Of a DNA stretch of 53,878 nt, positions 42,270 through 50,645 are shown in pieces (position 1 is the first letter of the stretch; every line of letters starts with the position of its first letter). This stretch comes from Gemmatimonadales bacterium. Its GTDB lineage: Bacteria > Gemmatimonadota > Gemmatimonadetes > Longimicrobiales > Gaopeijiaceae. Both the position numbers and the translations under genes were made by a program. Where the stretch lies: the NCBI GenBank assembly GCA_007692665.1, contig REBP01000085.1:1-53878 (forward strand). Reading direction: 5' to 3'. Below the pieces are notes generated by a model, which searched no databases, was not told the DNA's origin, and saw nothing but the letters and a program-made list of their open reading frames with translations.

Positions 42270-44918
42270 TCAGCGTCCCCCGCCTGCGGGCCTCTCTGGG
42301 TTCCGGTCCCCGTCCGCGTCGTCGTCCGCCACCAGCGTCACCGGCGCGGGCGGGGTCGTGACATCGGCATCCTTCACGTAGTGGTCGAGCCACGCCACCC
42401 ACCGCGCCCACATGTCGAGGAGGGTCTCGCGGGCGACCTGCCCATGGTCCTCGTAGGGGTACATGTAGAGCGCCGCCGTCTTGCCGAGCCCGTTCAGCGC
42501 GTGGATCAGGCGCCACGAGTTGTCCGGGAAGGTGCCCACGTTCTGGTCGTCCTCCCCGTGATAGATCAGGAGCGCACCGGAGAGCCTCTCGGCGTAGAGG
42601 AAGGGCGACATCTCGAGGTAGGTTTCGCGTGCCTCCCACAGCGGCCGGCGCTCACCCTGGAACCCGATGGGGGTCAGGAGGCGGTTCGAGTTCGGCGCCC
42701 CGGCAATGCCGGCCCGGAAGTAGGGGCTCTGCACCATCGCGTTGATGGTTCCGAAGCCACCGTACGAATGGCCGCCCAGCGCCAGTCGCTGCCGGTCGAT
42801 CCACCCCCGGGCATCGAGGGCATCGATGACGGCCAGGTGGTTCATCCGGAGGTCGGTGATGTAGTTGTCGTTCATCCGGTCCGAGGGTCCCACGATGGGG
42901 TGGTCCGGCTGCACCACCGCGTAGCCCGCCGCCGTCAGGATCTCCATGGAGCGCGCGCCCACGGTGGGGAAGCGGTTCCGGTTCCAGGTCCTCAGCGTGC
43001 GGTCGTACGCTTCCTGGGTCGCGTATTCGCGGGGGTAGAACCAGAACATGGCCGGAAGCCTCGTTCCCTCCACGTAGCCGGGCGGGAGGGTGACGTCGAC
43101 CTTGAAGCTGAACCCGTCGGCCCGGGTCACCGTGAGCCGCTCCCGCCGCGCCGCGGTGATCTCCGGATGGTGGTCCTGGTTCCGGGTCATCTGCGTCCGC
43201 TGGCCTGTGGTCCGGTCGAGCAGCCAGGAATCGGGCACCGTGGTCGGGGTCTCTCTCGCAATCATGATGCGGTTCAGGTCATCATCCAGCACGGCGGTGA
43301 CCCGCTCGAAGGCATCTGCGGCGGACTCGAAGATCCGCTCCTTCTCGCCGGTACGGATCGCCACCCGGTCCACGAAGGGACGGGGAGCGTCCTCGTCCGG
43401 GTTCTCGAAGAGCCGCGTGCCCGAGAGGTACACGTGGTCGCCGTCCGTGGACACGCGAACCACCGGGGCCCCCATGGCGTTCGACGTGGTCAGCAGGCTC
43501 CCCGGAGCTTCGAGGAATTCTTCCGTGTCTGCCTCGCTGATCACGTACCGCGTGTCGGGATCATCCAGGTGGACCGCGTAGACCCGGTCGGTGGAGCGGA
43601 CCCTTTCGGCGAGGAAGAGCCAGCGCATGTCCGCGGAGTACTGGACGCTCCGGATCTCGGTCTCGCTCTCGTAGACCACGACCTGGTCGTCGTCGCCGAA
43701 GGGCGGGAGCCAGTGCATGACGCGGTCCTTGCGTGCGTTGTTGTTCCCGCCCTGGTTGCCCTGGGTCCGCGCCGGAGCCGCGGCGGAATCGCCGGCGACG
43801 TCGGTGGTATCCGCATCGGGCCGCTCCGGTGCCGGTTCCCGCTGGAGGAAGGAGAGCCCCTGCCCGTCGGGACGCCAGGTCAGCGAGCGACGTGCGTTGC
43901 CGTTGTTGCCGTTGTCGCCCCCACCCTGGCCCTGGACACCCAGGCGCAGGTCGCGGCTCGCGACCTCGTGGAGCTGGGTGGCGGACAGGTCGATGATCTC
44001 TTCGCGGTCCGCGAACTGGGAGGCGGGAACGATGTACGAGAAGGGCTTGCTGGTGGTCCGGATCCGGAGCATGTCACCGGCAGGCGATGCGTCCAGGGAT
44101 TCGTACATGGCCGGTTCGCCGATCTTCTCCACACGGCGGTTCGAAACCTCGATGCGCACGAGCTGGCCCGTGGTGTAGTACTCGAACAGCGCCTGGTCGT
44201 GCGGATCCTTCAGGAGACTCGGGTAGGTCCGCAGGCGGTTCTCGTCCGAGGATGCGACGCGAACCAGGGGCGTCGCCGGCTGCGCCGGTCGGACGGGTTC
44301 CGCTCCCCGGTTGTCCGGGAGCACCACGGCGAAGATGTACCGGGAGTCACCCGACCACTCCACCGAAGTCACGCGGGTCGCCAGGAGGGGCGAGCGAGTC
44401 ACCTGCCGGGCGCGGCCGTTCGAGACGTCGGCGACGTGAACGTGGGTCTCGGAACTGGTGTGGACCAGGAAGGCCACCTGCGACCCGTCGGGCGACCACC
44501 GGCTCCCCGACACCCTGGCTCCCGCCGGGACCTGGATCGACCGGCTTTCACCCGTGGAGGCATCGATGAGCTCGAGCCCCATGAGGGCCCCGGTCGTGAA
44601 ACCCCGGGTGCGGTTCGCCGCCGGATCCAGGGCGACCCCCCCGAGCCTGTGGTAGGGGGTGGCGAGCTGCGCCAGCGAGGGCATGCCCTCGCTCTCGGAA
44701 TTCAGGAAGAAGCGCGCGTTCGGGCTCAGGTCCGAGAGAATGACGTTCTCGTGCCGGTTCGAGGCCACGAGTGCGGCGACCTCGTCGGGCGGAGTGAGAT
44801 ACCCCTCCGCCAGGATCGCCTGGGACTGGGCGGCAGCGCCCGCTGGTGCCGTGGCCAGGAGGGCGCCGGCGAGCAGCGCCCACCGGAGCCCTGCGACGCG
44901 TCGGACGTCGAAGGTCAT
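42270..44918 (-). CDS. exported S9 prolyl oligopeptidase-family peptidase
   Basis: 882 aa from ATG at 44918, with AGGAG eight bases upstream and a signal peptide ending AGAAAQ. The first 600 residues form a beta-propeller (SRWSPDGSQVAFLVHTSSET, VEWSGDSRYIFAVVL, RRSLTWRPDGQGLSFLQRE). The hydrolase follows: nucleophile in LGGHSYGGFGTINAM, Asp in LIYHGEDDQNVGTFPDN, His in PYEDHGQVARE. The ADNA-like insert around residues 385-420 is Asn/Gly-rich. The family cleaves short peptides after proline or other residues; export suggests peptide scavenging. It follows the AbgT transporter on the same strand after 100 bases. Confidence 0.92.
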   Translation of the reverse strand: MTFDVRRVAGLRWALLAGALLATAPAGAAAQSQAILAEGYLTPPDEVAALVASNRHENVILSDLSPNARFFLNSESEGMPSLAQLATPYHRLGGVALDPAANRTRGFTTGALMGLELIDASTGESRSIQVPAGARVSGSRWSPDGSQVAFLVHTSSETHVHVADVSNGRARQVTRSPLLATRVTSVEWSGDSRYIFAVVLPDNRGAEPVRPAQPATPLVRVASSDENRLRTYPSLLKDPHDQALFEYYTTGQLVRIEVSNRRVEKIGEPAMYESLDASPAGDMLRIRTTSKPFSYIVPASQFADREEIIDLSATQLHEVASRDLRLGVQGQGGGDNGNNGNARRSLTWRPDGQGLSFLQREPAPERPDADTTDVAGDSAAAPARTQGNQGGNNNARKDRVMHWLPPFGDDDQVVVYESETEIRSVQYSADMRWLFLAERVRSTDRVYAVHLDDPDTRYVISEADTEEFLEAPGSLLTTSNAMGAPVVRVSTDGDHVYLSGTRLFENPDEDAPRPFVDRVAIRTGEKERIFESAADAFERVTAVLDDDLNRIMIARETPTTVPDSWLLDRTTGQRTQMTRNQDHHPEITAARRERLTVTRADGFSFKVDVTLPPGYVEGTRLPAMFWFYPREYATQEAYDRTLRTWNRNRFPTVGARSMEILTAAGYAVVQPDHPIVGPSDRMNDNYITDLRMNHLAVIDALDARGWIDRQRLALGGHSYGGFGTINAMVQSPYFRAGIAGAPNSNRLLTPIGFQGERRPLWEARETYLEMSPFLYAERLSGALLIYHGEDDQNVGTFPDNSWRLIHALNGLGKTAALYMYPYEDHGQVARETLLDMWARWVAWLDHYVKDADVTTPPAPVTLVADDDADGDRNPERPAGGGR

Positions 44919-45018
44919 GTCTGTAACTCCTGCAGGAGGACGGGTGTCGGTCCGACGAACTTAGGCCGCGCTCCCGCCCCCGGGCAAGATTGTCATGAAA
45001 CCGTCAGCCCCGGTGGGC

Positions 45019-46557
45019 TCAGGGGATGTACTCCATGGGGGCCCCCGGCCCGAGGGGCAGGCCGAAGAACATCCAGAGCAGGAGCGTGGGGATGGCCGTG
45101 AAGGCGAACACCACGGAGTAGGGGAGCATGGCCGAGATGAGGGTGCCCAGGCCGATGTCCTTCTCGTACTTCTGGGCGAAGATGATGACGAGCGGATAGT
45201 AGGGGAGGAGCGGGGTCAGCACGTTCGTGAAGGAATCGCCGATGCGGTACGCCGCCTGCGTGAGTTCGGGGGAGTAGCCCAGGAACATGAGCATCGGCAC
45301 GAAGACCGGGGCCATGATCGCCCACTTCGCCGAAGCCGACCCGATGAACAGGTTGATGAACCCCGACACCAGGATGAACGCCACGATGAGGCCGTAGCCG
45401 GTGAAGTTCGCGGCCTGGAGCCCGTTGGCCCCGCTGATGGCCACGATGAGCCCGAGATTCGACCAGTTGAAGAAGGCGATGAAGTGGGCCGCCACGAAGG
45501 CCAGCACGATGTACGCACCCATGGAGGACATGGTCTCGGACGTCATGGAGGCCACCTCCTTGTCGCTCCTGATCTTGCCGGTGACCAGGCCGAAGACCAG
45601 GCCGGGGAGGAAGAAGACGAAGAGCATGAGGGCGACGATGGACGAGAGGAGGGGTGCGATCTCGCCCTCGGGCCCCCGGAGCACCCCGTTCTCCGGGATC
45701 GACCACCACGCGATGATCCCCAGCGTGACGAGGACCGTGAGCGCCGCGGCGATGAGCCCCTTTCGCTCCCGCGCGGTGAGGTCCTCCTGCTCCTCCACCT
45801 CGAGTCCTCCGGTGTAGGCGCCGAGCCGCGGTTCCAGGAACTTCTCGGTCACCAGCGTGCCCCCGAGCGTGAAGACCGGAACCAGCGCGGCCATCAGCCA
45901 CCAGTTCGCCGTGGGATCGACGCGGTAGGTCGGATCGACGAACTGGGCGGCGGGCTCGGTGAACCCGGCCAGGAGGGGATCGAGGGCCGTGAGGATCAGG
46001 TTGGAACTGAACCCCGCCGACACCCCGGCGAAGGCCGCGGCGAGCCCGGCGATGGGGTGACGACCCATGCCGTGAAAGATGACCGCGCCGAGCGGAATCA
46101 GGACCACGTACCCGGCGTCCACCGCCAGCGAGGACATGAGCCCGCCGAACACGATGGCCGTGGTCACGAGCCACCCCGGCACCGAGCGGACGAAGCCCTT
46201 GAGCGCCGTCTCGATGAGGCCGGTCCGCTCAGCCACGCCGATTCCGATCATCACGACGAGGACGAGCCCCAGCGGGGGGAAGTCGGTGAAGGTCCGCGGC
46301 ATCTCGATGAGGATGCGCTGGATGCTCTCGGCGTCCAGGAGGTTGATGGCACGGATCTCCTCGAGGCTCTGCGGATGCACGGCGGACAGCCCGAGGAACG
46401 AGGCGACCCACGAGACGACGAGAACGATCCCCATGAAGATGACGAAGAGCGTGATGGGATCGGGGAGCCTGTTCCCCGTTCGCTCGACCATGTTCAGGGC
46501 TCGGTCCGCGAGGCCGGACAGGCCGGATCGGGGCGTCGTGGAAGACCGTGGGTTCAC
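45019..46557 (-). CDS. AbgT-family transporter
   Basis: 512 aa from GTG at 46557, with GGAGG seven bases upstream. It has about a dozen hydrophobic segments and AbgT-family marks: NRLPDPITLFVIFMGIVLV, LSSLAVDAGYVVLIPLGA split by the family's loop, AAFAGVSAGFSSNLILTALD, FNWSNLGLIVAISGANGL and INLFIGSASAKWAIMAPVFV. Known members import p-aminobenzoyl-glutamate or export sulfonamides. In this context, upstream of an exported peptidase, uptake of dipeptide-like aminobenzoyl or acyl-glutamate conjugates is a possible use. Full length. The direction of transport is not decided by sequence. Confidence 0.92.
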   Translation of the reverse strand: MNPRSSTTPRSGLSGLADRALNMVERTGNRLPDPITLFVIFMGIVLVVSWVASFLGLSAVHPQSLEEIRAINLLDAESIQRILIEMPRTFTDFPPLGLVLVVMIGIGVAERTGLIETALKGFVRSVPGWLVTTAIVFGGLMSSLAVDAGYVVLIPLGAVIFHGMGRHPIAGLAAAFAGVSAGFSSNLILTALDPLLAGFTEPAAQFVDPTYRVDPTANWWLMAALVPVFTLGGTLVTEKFLEPRLGAYTGGLEVEEQEDLTARERKGLIAAALTVLVTLGIIAWWSIPENGVLRGPEGEIAPLLSSIVALMLFVFFLPGLVFGLVTGKIRSDKEVASMTSETMSSMGAYIVLAFVAAHFIAFFNWSNLGLIVAISGANGLQAANFTGYGLIVAFILVSGFINLFIGSASAKWAIMAPVFVPMLMFLGYSPELTQAAYRIGDSFTNVLTPLLPYYPLVIIFAQKYEKDIGLGTLISAMLPYSVVFAFTAIPTLLLWMFFGLPLGPGAPMEYIP

Positions 46558-46755
46558 GCTGTTTCCTCCAGGGGAATGGCTTGAAACCGAGGGCGGCCCG
46601 TCCCCGGGAATGCGAGGCGACTCCTCGGTCGGGGGCGGGGGGGATCCTGGTGCCGCCTCCCCCGGACCGAATTCCGGAAAGAGTTAACACCCCCGGCAGC
46701 GCGGCAAAAGGCAGGGCCGTCCCGGGGGCTGGGAGATAGGCCCCGATGTCCGCAC

Positions 46756-46784
46756 TGGACGGAGTGCCACACGCTCCCTATTTT
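46756..46784 (+). promoter_or_regulatory. candidate promoter for TPR gene
   Basis: TGGACG (46756-46761), a 17-base spacer and TATTTT (46779-46784) lie about 37 bases before the chosen ATG. Both boxes match four of six consensus bases. Confidence 0.4.
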
Positions 46785-46820
46785 TGACCCAGAATGTATT
46801 ACTCATCCCAAGGAGGCAGA

Positions 46821-48140
46821 ATGGGCGTCACGCGGGCGACACGGAATCCGAAGAAGTCTCGAAGGCACTGGCGCATTCCCCCGCCCCCCCTCAGGGATGG
46901 TGACGCCCCCGGCCCGGAGGGTCTTCTCGTGCTCCACGACCTCGATGGCGATTTCGGCGTGGTGGTGTGGAAGATGCTTCGTTCCGTGCTGCTCTGGGCC
47001 GAGACCAGTCCTTCGGACCGGGGATCGCTTTTCAGCCCGGACGCCGGACAGCGCAGGCGCGCCGAACTCCTGGCTGCGACGCACGGAGAGAATCATCCTC
47101 TCCTGGAGCCCATGGAGTCGCTGCTGCGGATGATGGATCCGGACACGATTCCCGACCCCGATGAGGTGGGCGTGGCCTGCCTGCGCATCGCCGGATGGGC
47201 CGACGAGAACGAATTCCCCCGGACAGCCATCGAGTTTCGGCAGGCTGCGGCGCTGAGCTGCCCCTCCAACCCGCGGTTCGCCCTCTCCGTCATGCGGACG
47301 GCCCGGGACCTCGCCCAGTATTCCAGGGCCGAGGCATGGTTTCACCGGAGTGTCGGGCTCGCCCGCCAGTGCCGGGACTGGGACACCTACGTGCGGGCCT
47401 ACCTTGCGCATGGAACGATGATGCGCCGGCGCGGTGCGCTCCCGGCCGCACGCCGGAGCTACCTGAAGGCGCTCCGGAGAGCCACGCGGCAGGGGCTCTC
47501 CGAGGTCCGCTCCATGACGCTGCACGATCTCTTCGTGCTCGAGGAGTACGCCTCGAACCGCGATGCCGCCGATCGGTACGCCGGGCTCGCCGCCGACTCC
47601 TACGGGCCGGGGCACCGCAGCCTTCCCACCCTCGCACACGACGTCGCGGTGGCATGGCTCCAGCAGGGATATTTCGAGAACTCGCTCAAGGTGCTCCGGA
47701 GCGTGTTTCCCCACCTCCCCGAAGCCTACCGCCCGGTTGCGCTGGGTTCCCTCGCGAGGTCATCGGCCGGGGTCGGCGACACGCCGGGATTCTCACGTGC
47801 ACGACGCGACCTCTCCCGCATCCCGCCGGGACCCGGCGTCGCGGAAGCGTGGATCGAGGTCGCAAGAGGGTCGCTCCTCCTCGGCAACCGGGCTGAAGCC
47901 CGGGACGCGGTTCGGCGCGGGGAAGACCTGGCGCGGACTCGCATGGAGGGTCAGATCCGATTCATGGCCCAGTCCATCTTCGATGCAATCGAAGCCGAGG
48001 AGGCCGCAGCTCTCCGGCAGGTGCCGGAGCCCTCGGAAGGTGGCGCCGCCACGGATCGTTCGCGCCTGGCGGACCGGCTCGTGGTGCTGCTCGAGCCGCT
48101 GTCCTCCGGGGAGAGGGCACACTCGGCGGCACGACGCTGA
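46821..48140 (+). CDS. TPR-repeat protein of unknown function
   Basis: 439 aa from ATG at 46821, because AAGGAGG lies just upstream; an earlier in-frame ATG at 46794 lacks a site. The N-terminal 40 residues are basic and Pro-rich. Then comes a distinctive segment (LLVLHDLDGDFGVVVWKMLR, SVLLWAE) before several helical TPR-like units (AIEFRQAAALSCPSNPRFAL, RAEAWFHRSVGLARQCRDW, SYLKALRRATRQGLSEVRS). No signal peptide or HTH is visible, so it is probably a cytoplasmic scaffold or peptide-sensing protein. It is convergent with a 57-aa lipoprotein and precedes an AraC/kinase pair. I recall similar TPR proteins next to short peptides in Gemmatimonadota, but cannot verify it here. Confidence 0.65.
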   Translation: MGVTRATRNPKKSRRHWRIPPPPLRDGDAPGPEGLLVLHDLDGDFGVVVWKMLRSVLLWAETSPSDRGSLFSPDAGQRRRAELLAATHGENHPLLEPMESLLRMMDPDTIPDPDEVGVACLRIAGWADENEFPRTAIEFRQAAALSCPSNPRFALSVMRTARDLAQYSRAEAWFHRSVGLARQCRDWDTYVRAYLAHGTMMRRRGALPAARRSYLKALRRATRQGLSEVRSMTLHDLFVLEEYASNRDAADRYAGLAADSYGPGHRSLPTLAHDVAVAWLQQGYFENSLKVLRSVFPHLPEAYRPVALGSLARSSAGVGDTPGFSRARRDLSRIPPGPGVAEAWIEVARGSLLLGNRAEARDAVRRGEDLARTRMEGQIRFMAQSIFDAIEAEEAAALRQVPEPSEGGAATDRSRLADRLVVLLEPLSSGERAHSAARR

Positions 48141-48191
48141 TCGCGCCGGCCGCCGAATGCGTTCCTTCCCCGCCAGTCCGTCAGAGCCGCT

Positions 48192-48365
48192 TCAGGACCC
48201 GGAGCCGATGTATCCACCCCGGCAGTTCGTCGCGCCTTCGGTCATGACACAGGCCTCGCCGTCGCTGGCGAGGGCGTCCTGGATTTCCGGGGCGGTGGGG
48301 GAGGACCCGCAGGCGGGGAGGAGCGCGAGGACGAAGAGGAGGGCGAGTGCGCGGACGGATTTCAT
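48192..48365 (-). CDS. 57-aa lipoprotein
   Basis: 57 aa from ATG at 48365, with GAGGT seven bases upstream; a longer frame to 48455 starts with an implausible N-terminus. MKSVRALALLFVLALLPAC is a lipoprotein signal with lipobox LLPAC. The mature peptide of 39 residues has two more cysteines (EACVMTEG and TNCRGG) that could form a disulfide loop, and ends RGGYIGSGS. No family is recognised. Being this small, exported and next to a TPR protein and a divergent AraC-type regulator, it is a candidate signal peptide or surface marker; this is inference. Confidence 0.65.
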   Translation of the reverse strand: MKSVRALALLFVLALLPACGSSPTAPEIQDALASDGEACVMTEGATNCRGGYIGSGS

Positions 48366-48455
48366 GATGGATACCTCGGGGTTGGGCAGGACGAGAAGAC
48401 CACTGGCAGGGAACTCTACAATTCTGGCACCCTCCGAACGATAGCACGCACTCAT

Positions 48456-48485
48456 ATTCCGTCACATACGATACGGATTCCGTCA
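48456..48485. promoter_or_regulatory. two 9-bp direct repeats, 21 bp apart, in divergent promoter
   Basis: ATTCCGTCA occurs at 48456-48464 and 48477-48485. Start-to-start spacing is 21 bp, two DNA turns, the geometry used by AraC-family regulators binding direct repeats. Between them lies CATACGATACGG, with TACGAT as a possible -10. The second copy ends four bases before the regulator's ATG, so binding there could repress its own gene. Confidence 0.55.
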
Positions 48486-48489
48486 AACT

Positions 48490-49311
48490 ATGCAGCACAC
48501 ACCACGACCGCTCCTGATTCTCCACCCGGATCCCGTGCTCAGCGAGCGGGTCCGACGCGCAGCGCAGGACAGGTTTCACACCGTCAAGGTGGGCAGCTGG
48601 GAGGAGCTGCGGCTGGGGGTGGCGGAGGCTCCTCCGGCCGCCGTCGTCGTGGTGGATCCCTATTTCGGGGGGAAGGGAAACGGGGGGGGTCCGTCCAGCC
48701 ATCTGCGTGAGCTCCTGACGTCCTACCCTTCCGCCACGGTGGTCGCCGGGCTCGATTCGCTGCCCGTTCGCCACCGCGACCTGTGGCAGCTCGGAGAGTG
48801 GGGGATCGCCGAGATCATCCAGACCGAGGAGGACGTGACCCTCCAGGCCGTGCGGCGCCGACTGCTGTCGGCCAGGGCTCAGCCCCTGCGGCGGCTCCTC
48901 AGTCACGACGACTCGGTGCACCTCACCGGTCGCGCCCGCTCCATCGTCGAGGCCGCCGTGGAGACCGTCCTGGTGGGGGGGCTCCCGCGGGACCTGGCAA
49001 GGTCCCTGGGGTTCTCCCCTTCCACCCTCCTGAGATGGTGCGAACGCTCGCAGCTTCCGAATCCACGGCGGCTCGTTCTCTGGATGCGGGTTCTCTTCGC
49101 CTCGGCCCTCCTGGACGATCCCGGTCACACGGTCTTCAGCGTCGGCATCGCCTGCGGATACTCGGGTGACCAGGCACTCCGCCGGGCGATCCGGGCGGTC
49201 CTCCCCCACACGCCGTCCGAATTGCGCGAAGCGGGTGCGTTTGAAACCGCCTCGCGGGAGTTCTATCGGGAACTGCAGGAACTCCGGGATCAGAATGCGG
49301 ACAAGCGATAG
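48490..49311 (+). CDS. AraC-type HTH regulator with receiver-like N-terminus
   Basis: 273 aa from ATG at 48490, with a very short or absent leader. Residues 8-115 look like a receiver fold (LLILHPDPVLSERVRRAAQD, then AAVVVVDPYFGGKG, with an Asp at the phospho-site position), but the acidic pocket is not clear, so it may be a degenerate receiver. From residue 140 to 250 there are two helix-turn-helix units as in AraC (GLPRDLARSLGFSPSTLLRW, then HTVFSVGIACGYSGDQALRR). A soluble kinase-receiver protein is encoded next, so the pair probably forms one phosphorelay. Direct repeats upstream may be its operator. Confidence 0.8.
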   Translation: MQHTPRPLLILHPDPVLSERVRRAAQDRFHTVKVGSWEELRLGVAEAPPAAVVVVDPYFGGKGNGGGPSSHLRELLTSYPSATVVAGLDSLPVRHRDLWQLGEWGIAEIIQTEEDVTLQAVRRRLLSARAQPLRRLLSHDDSVHLTGRARSIVEAAVETVLVGGLPRDLARSLGFSPSTLLRWCERSQLPNPRRLVLWMRVLFASALLDDPGHTVFSVGIACGYSGDQALRRAIRAVLPHTPSELREAGAFETASREFYRELQELRDQNADKR

Positions 49312-49366
49312 TCCCCCCCGCGGGCCGGGCGGTCGACCAGTCCCGGCCGGGCATCGTGGTCGGGAC

Positions 49367-50515
49367 ATGGAGCGTTTCGGCCGGATCTCCGTGGAACTGC
49401 TCCACGACATGGGCAGCGTGCTGGCCCTCCTCTCCGCTCGCATCGACGTGGTTCAGAACGAGGCGCGGCTGGGCCGGCACACCGGGACGGAGCTGGCGGC
49501 CGTCCAGTCAGACGCCGATGAACTCCGCCGCATGGTCGTCGAGGTCCTGGACGAACTCCGGGGCACCCATCCGGCCCACGGCCCGGGCTTCGACATCCGG
49601 GCCGAACTCGAGCGGACCATCGACCGGTGGTACCTGAGCGGGACGGGGACGCCCCTCCGGCTCCGCTGCACGCTGCCCCCGGAGGCCCGCGTGGCGGGAC
49701 CCCGGACGATCTTCACCCGGGCGGCGGCAAACCTGCTCCGGAACGCCGGCCGCCATGCCCGATCCCGGGTCGTTGTCTCGCTCGCCCCCTCCGCAGACGG
49801 GACGGGGGCCGTGCTGACGGTGGAAGACGACGGACCGGGAATTCCGGACGGCTTCAGGGACCGCCTCTTCCAGCCCTTCGAAAGCATGACACCGGGGGGC
49901 CACGGGCTGGGACTCTCGTTCTCGATGTGGGCCACGGAGCGCCTCGGTGGGGCACTTCGTTGCGAAGGTCCCTCGACGGAGCTGGGAGGCGCCTGCTTCC
50001 GGATGCACCTCCCGCTCCTCGAAACGCATCGCAGCGTGGACATCCGGCGGAGCTGGCACGGGGGAACCGACCCCGACCCCCGGCAGGCGCGCCGCGACTC
50101 CATCGCCCGGCCCCTCTCCACCCGCACCCTCCGGGTGGCCGTGGTGGACGACGACCGGGCCGTCGGGGACGTGTTTGCTCGCCGCCTCTCGCGAAGCGGG
50201 TTCGAGGCCAGGAGCGTTCCGGTGCTGCCGAGCCACACCCTCGATTCCGTCGCCGCCCTGGTTCTCGGTGCGGCGGACCGCCCCGACGTGGTCCTCGTCG
50301 ACCTCAACCTCGGGATCGGATCCGGGCTGGACCTCGCCACCGCCATCGAATCGGGCGCCCGCGCCTCGGGGCTTCCGTCGCCCTTCATCGTCATGATGAC
50401 GGGGGGCGAGCGGATCTCCGCCGCCACCGGTTTCCGCTCGGTCCACAAGCTGGACGCGTGGGACGAGATCTGCGGGGTGCTCAACGGGAATCCGCCGGAC
50501 TCGCTGCACCGGTAG
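49367..50515 (+). CDS. soluble hybrid histidine kinase with receiver
   Basis: 382 aa from ATG at 49367; an ATG at 49295, overlapping the end of the upstream gene, would add 24 residues. No transmembrane or sensor domain. The likely phospho-His is in VELLHDMGSVLALLSARID; N box AANLLRNAGRHA, G1 VEDDGPGIPDG, F box LFQPFESM and G2 GGHGLGLSFSMWATERLGG are present. The C-terminal receiver reads VAVVDDDRAVGDVFARRLSR, VVLVDLNLGIGSGLDLA (phospho-Asp) and IVMMTGG, but the conserved Lys is in VHKLDAW. It most likely controls the AraC-type protein encoded just upstream. Confidence 0.85.
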   Translation: MERFGRISVELLHDMGSVLALLSARIDVVQNEARLGRHTGTELAAVQSDADELRRMVVEVLDELRGTHPAHGPGFDIRAELERTIDRWYLSGTGTPLRLRCTLPPEARVAGPRTIFTRAAANLLRNAGRHARSRVVVSLAPSADGTGAVLTVEDDGPGIPDGFRDRLFQPFESMTPGGHGLGLSFSMWATERLGGALRCEGPSTELGGACFRMHLPLLETHRSVDIRRSWHGGTDPDPRQARRDSIARPLSTRTLRVAVVDDDRAVGDVFARRLSRSGFEARSVPVLPSHTLDSVAALVLGAADRPDVVLVDLNLGIGSGLDLATAIESGARASGLPSPFIVMMTGGERISAATGFRSVHKLDAWDEICGVLNGNPPDSLHR

Positions 50516-50645
50516 TCCCCCCCCTCCGTGCGGGGCGACACCGCGGACGGAGGGACGCGGTTGACAGCGGCCGGGAAGCCACCGACCCTTTCCCGGAGAC
50601 GCTGCCCTCATCCGGGGGCCGCCCGCCCCCAGCCCGGACCGGAAC

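Noticed and set aside
42198-45101. 967-codon plus-strand frame opposite the S9 peptidase
   Set aside because: Same cause; composition is Val/Arg/Gly-biased and no domain is seen, whereas the minus strand has the full catalytic triad.
48424-48439. TGGCACCCTCCGAACG as a possible sigma-54 promoter
   Set aside because: It has TGGCAC but lacks the GC/TTGC -12 element at the right spacing.
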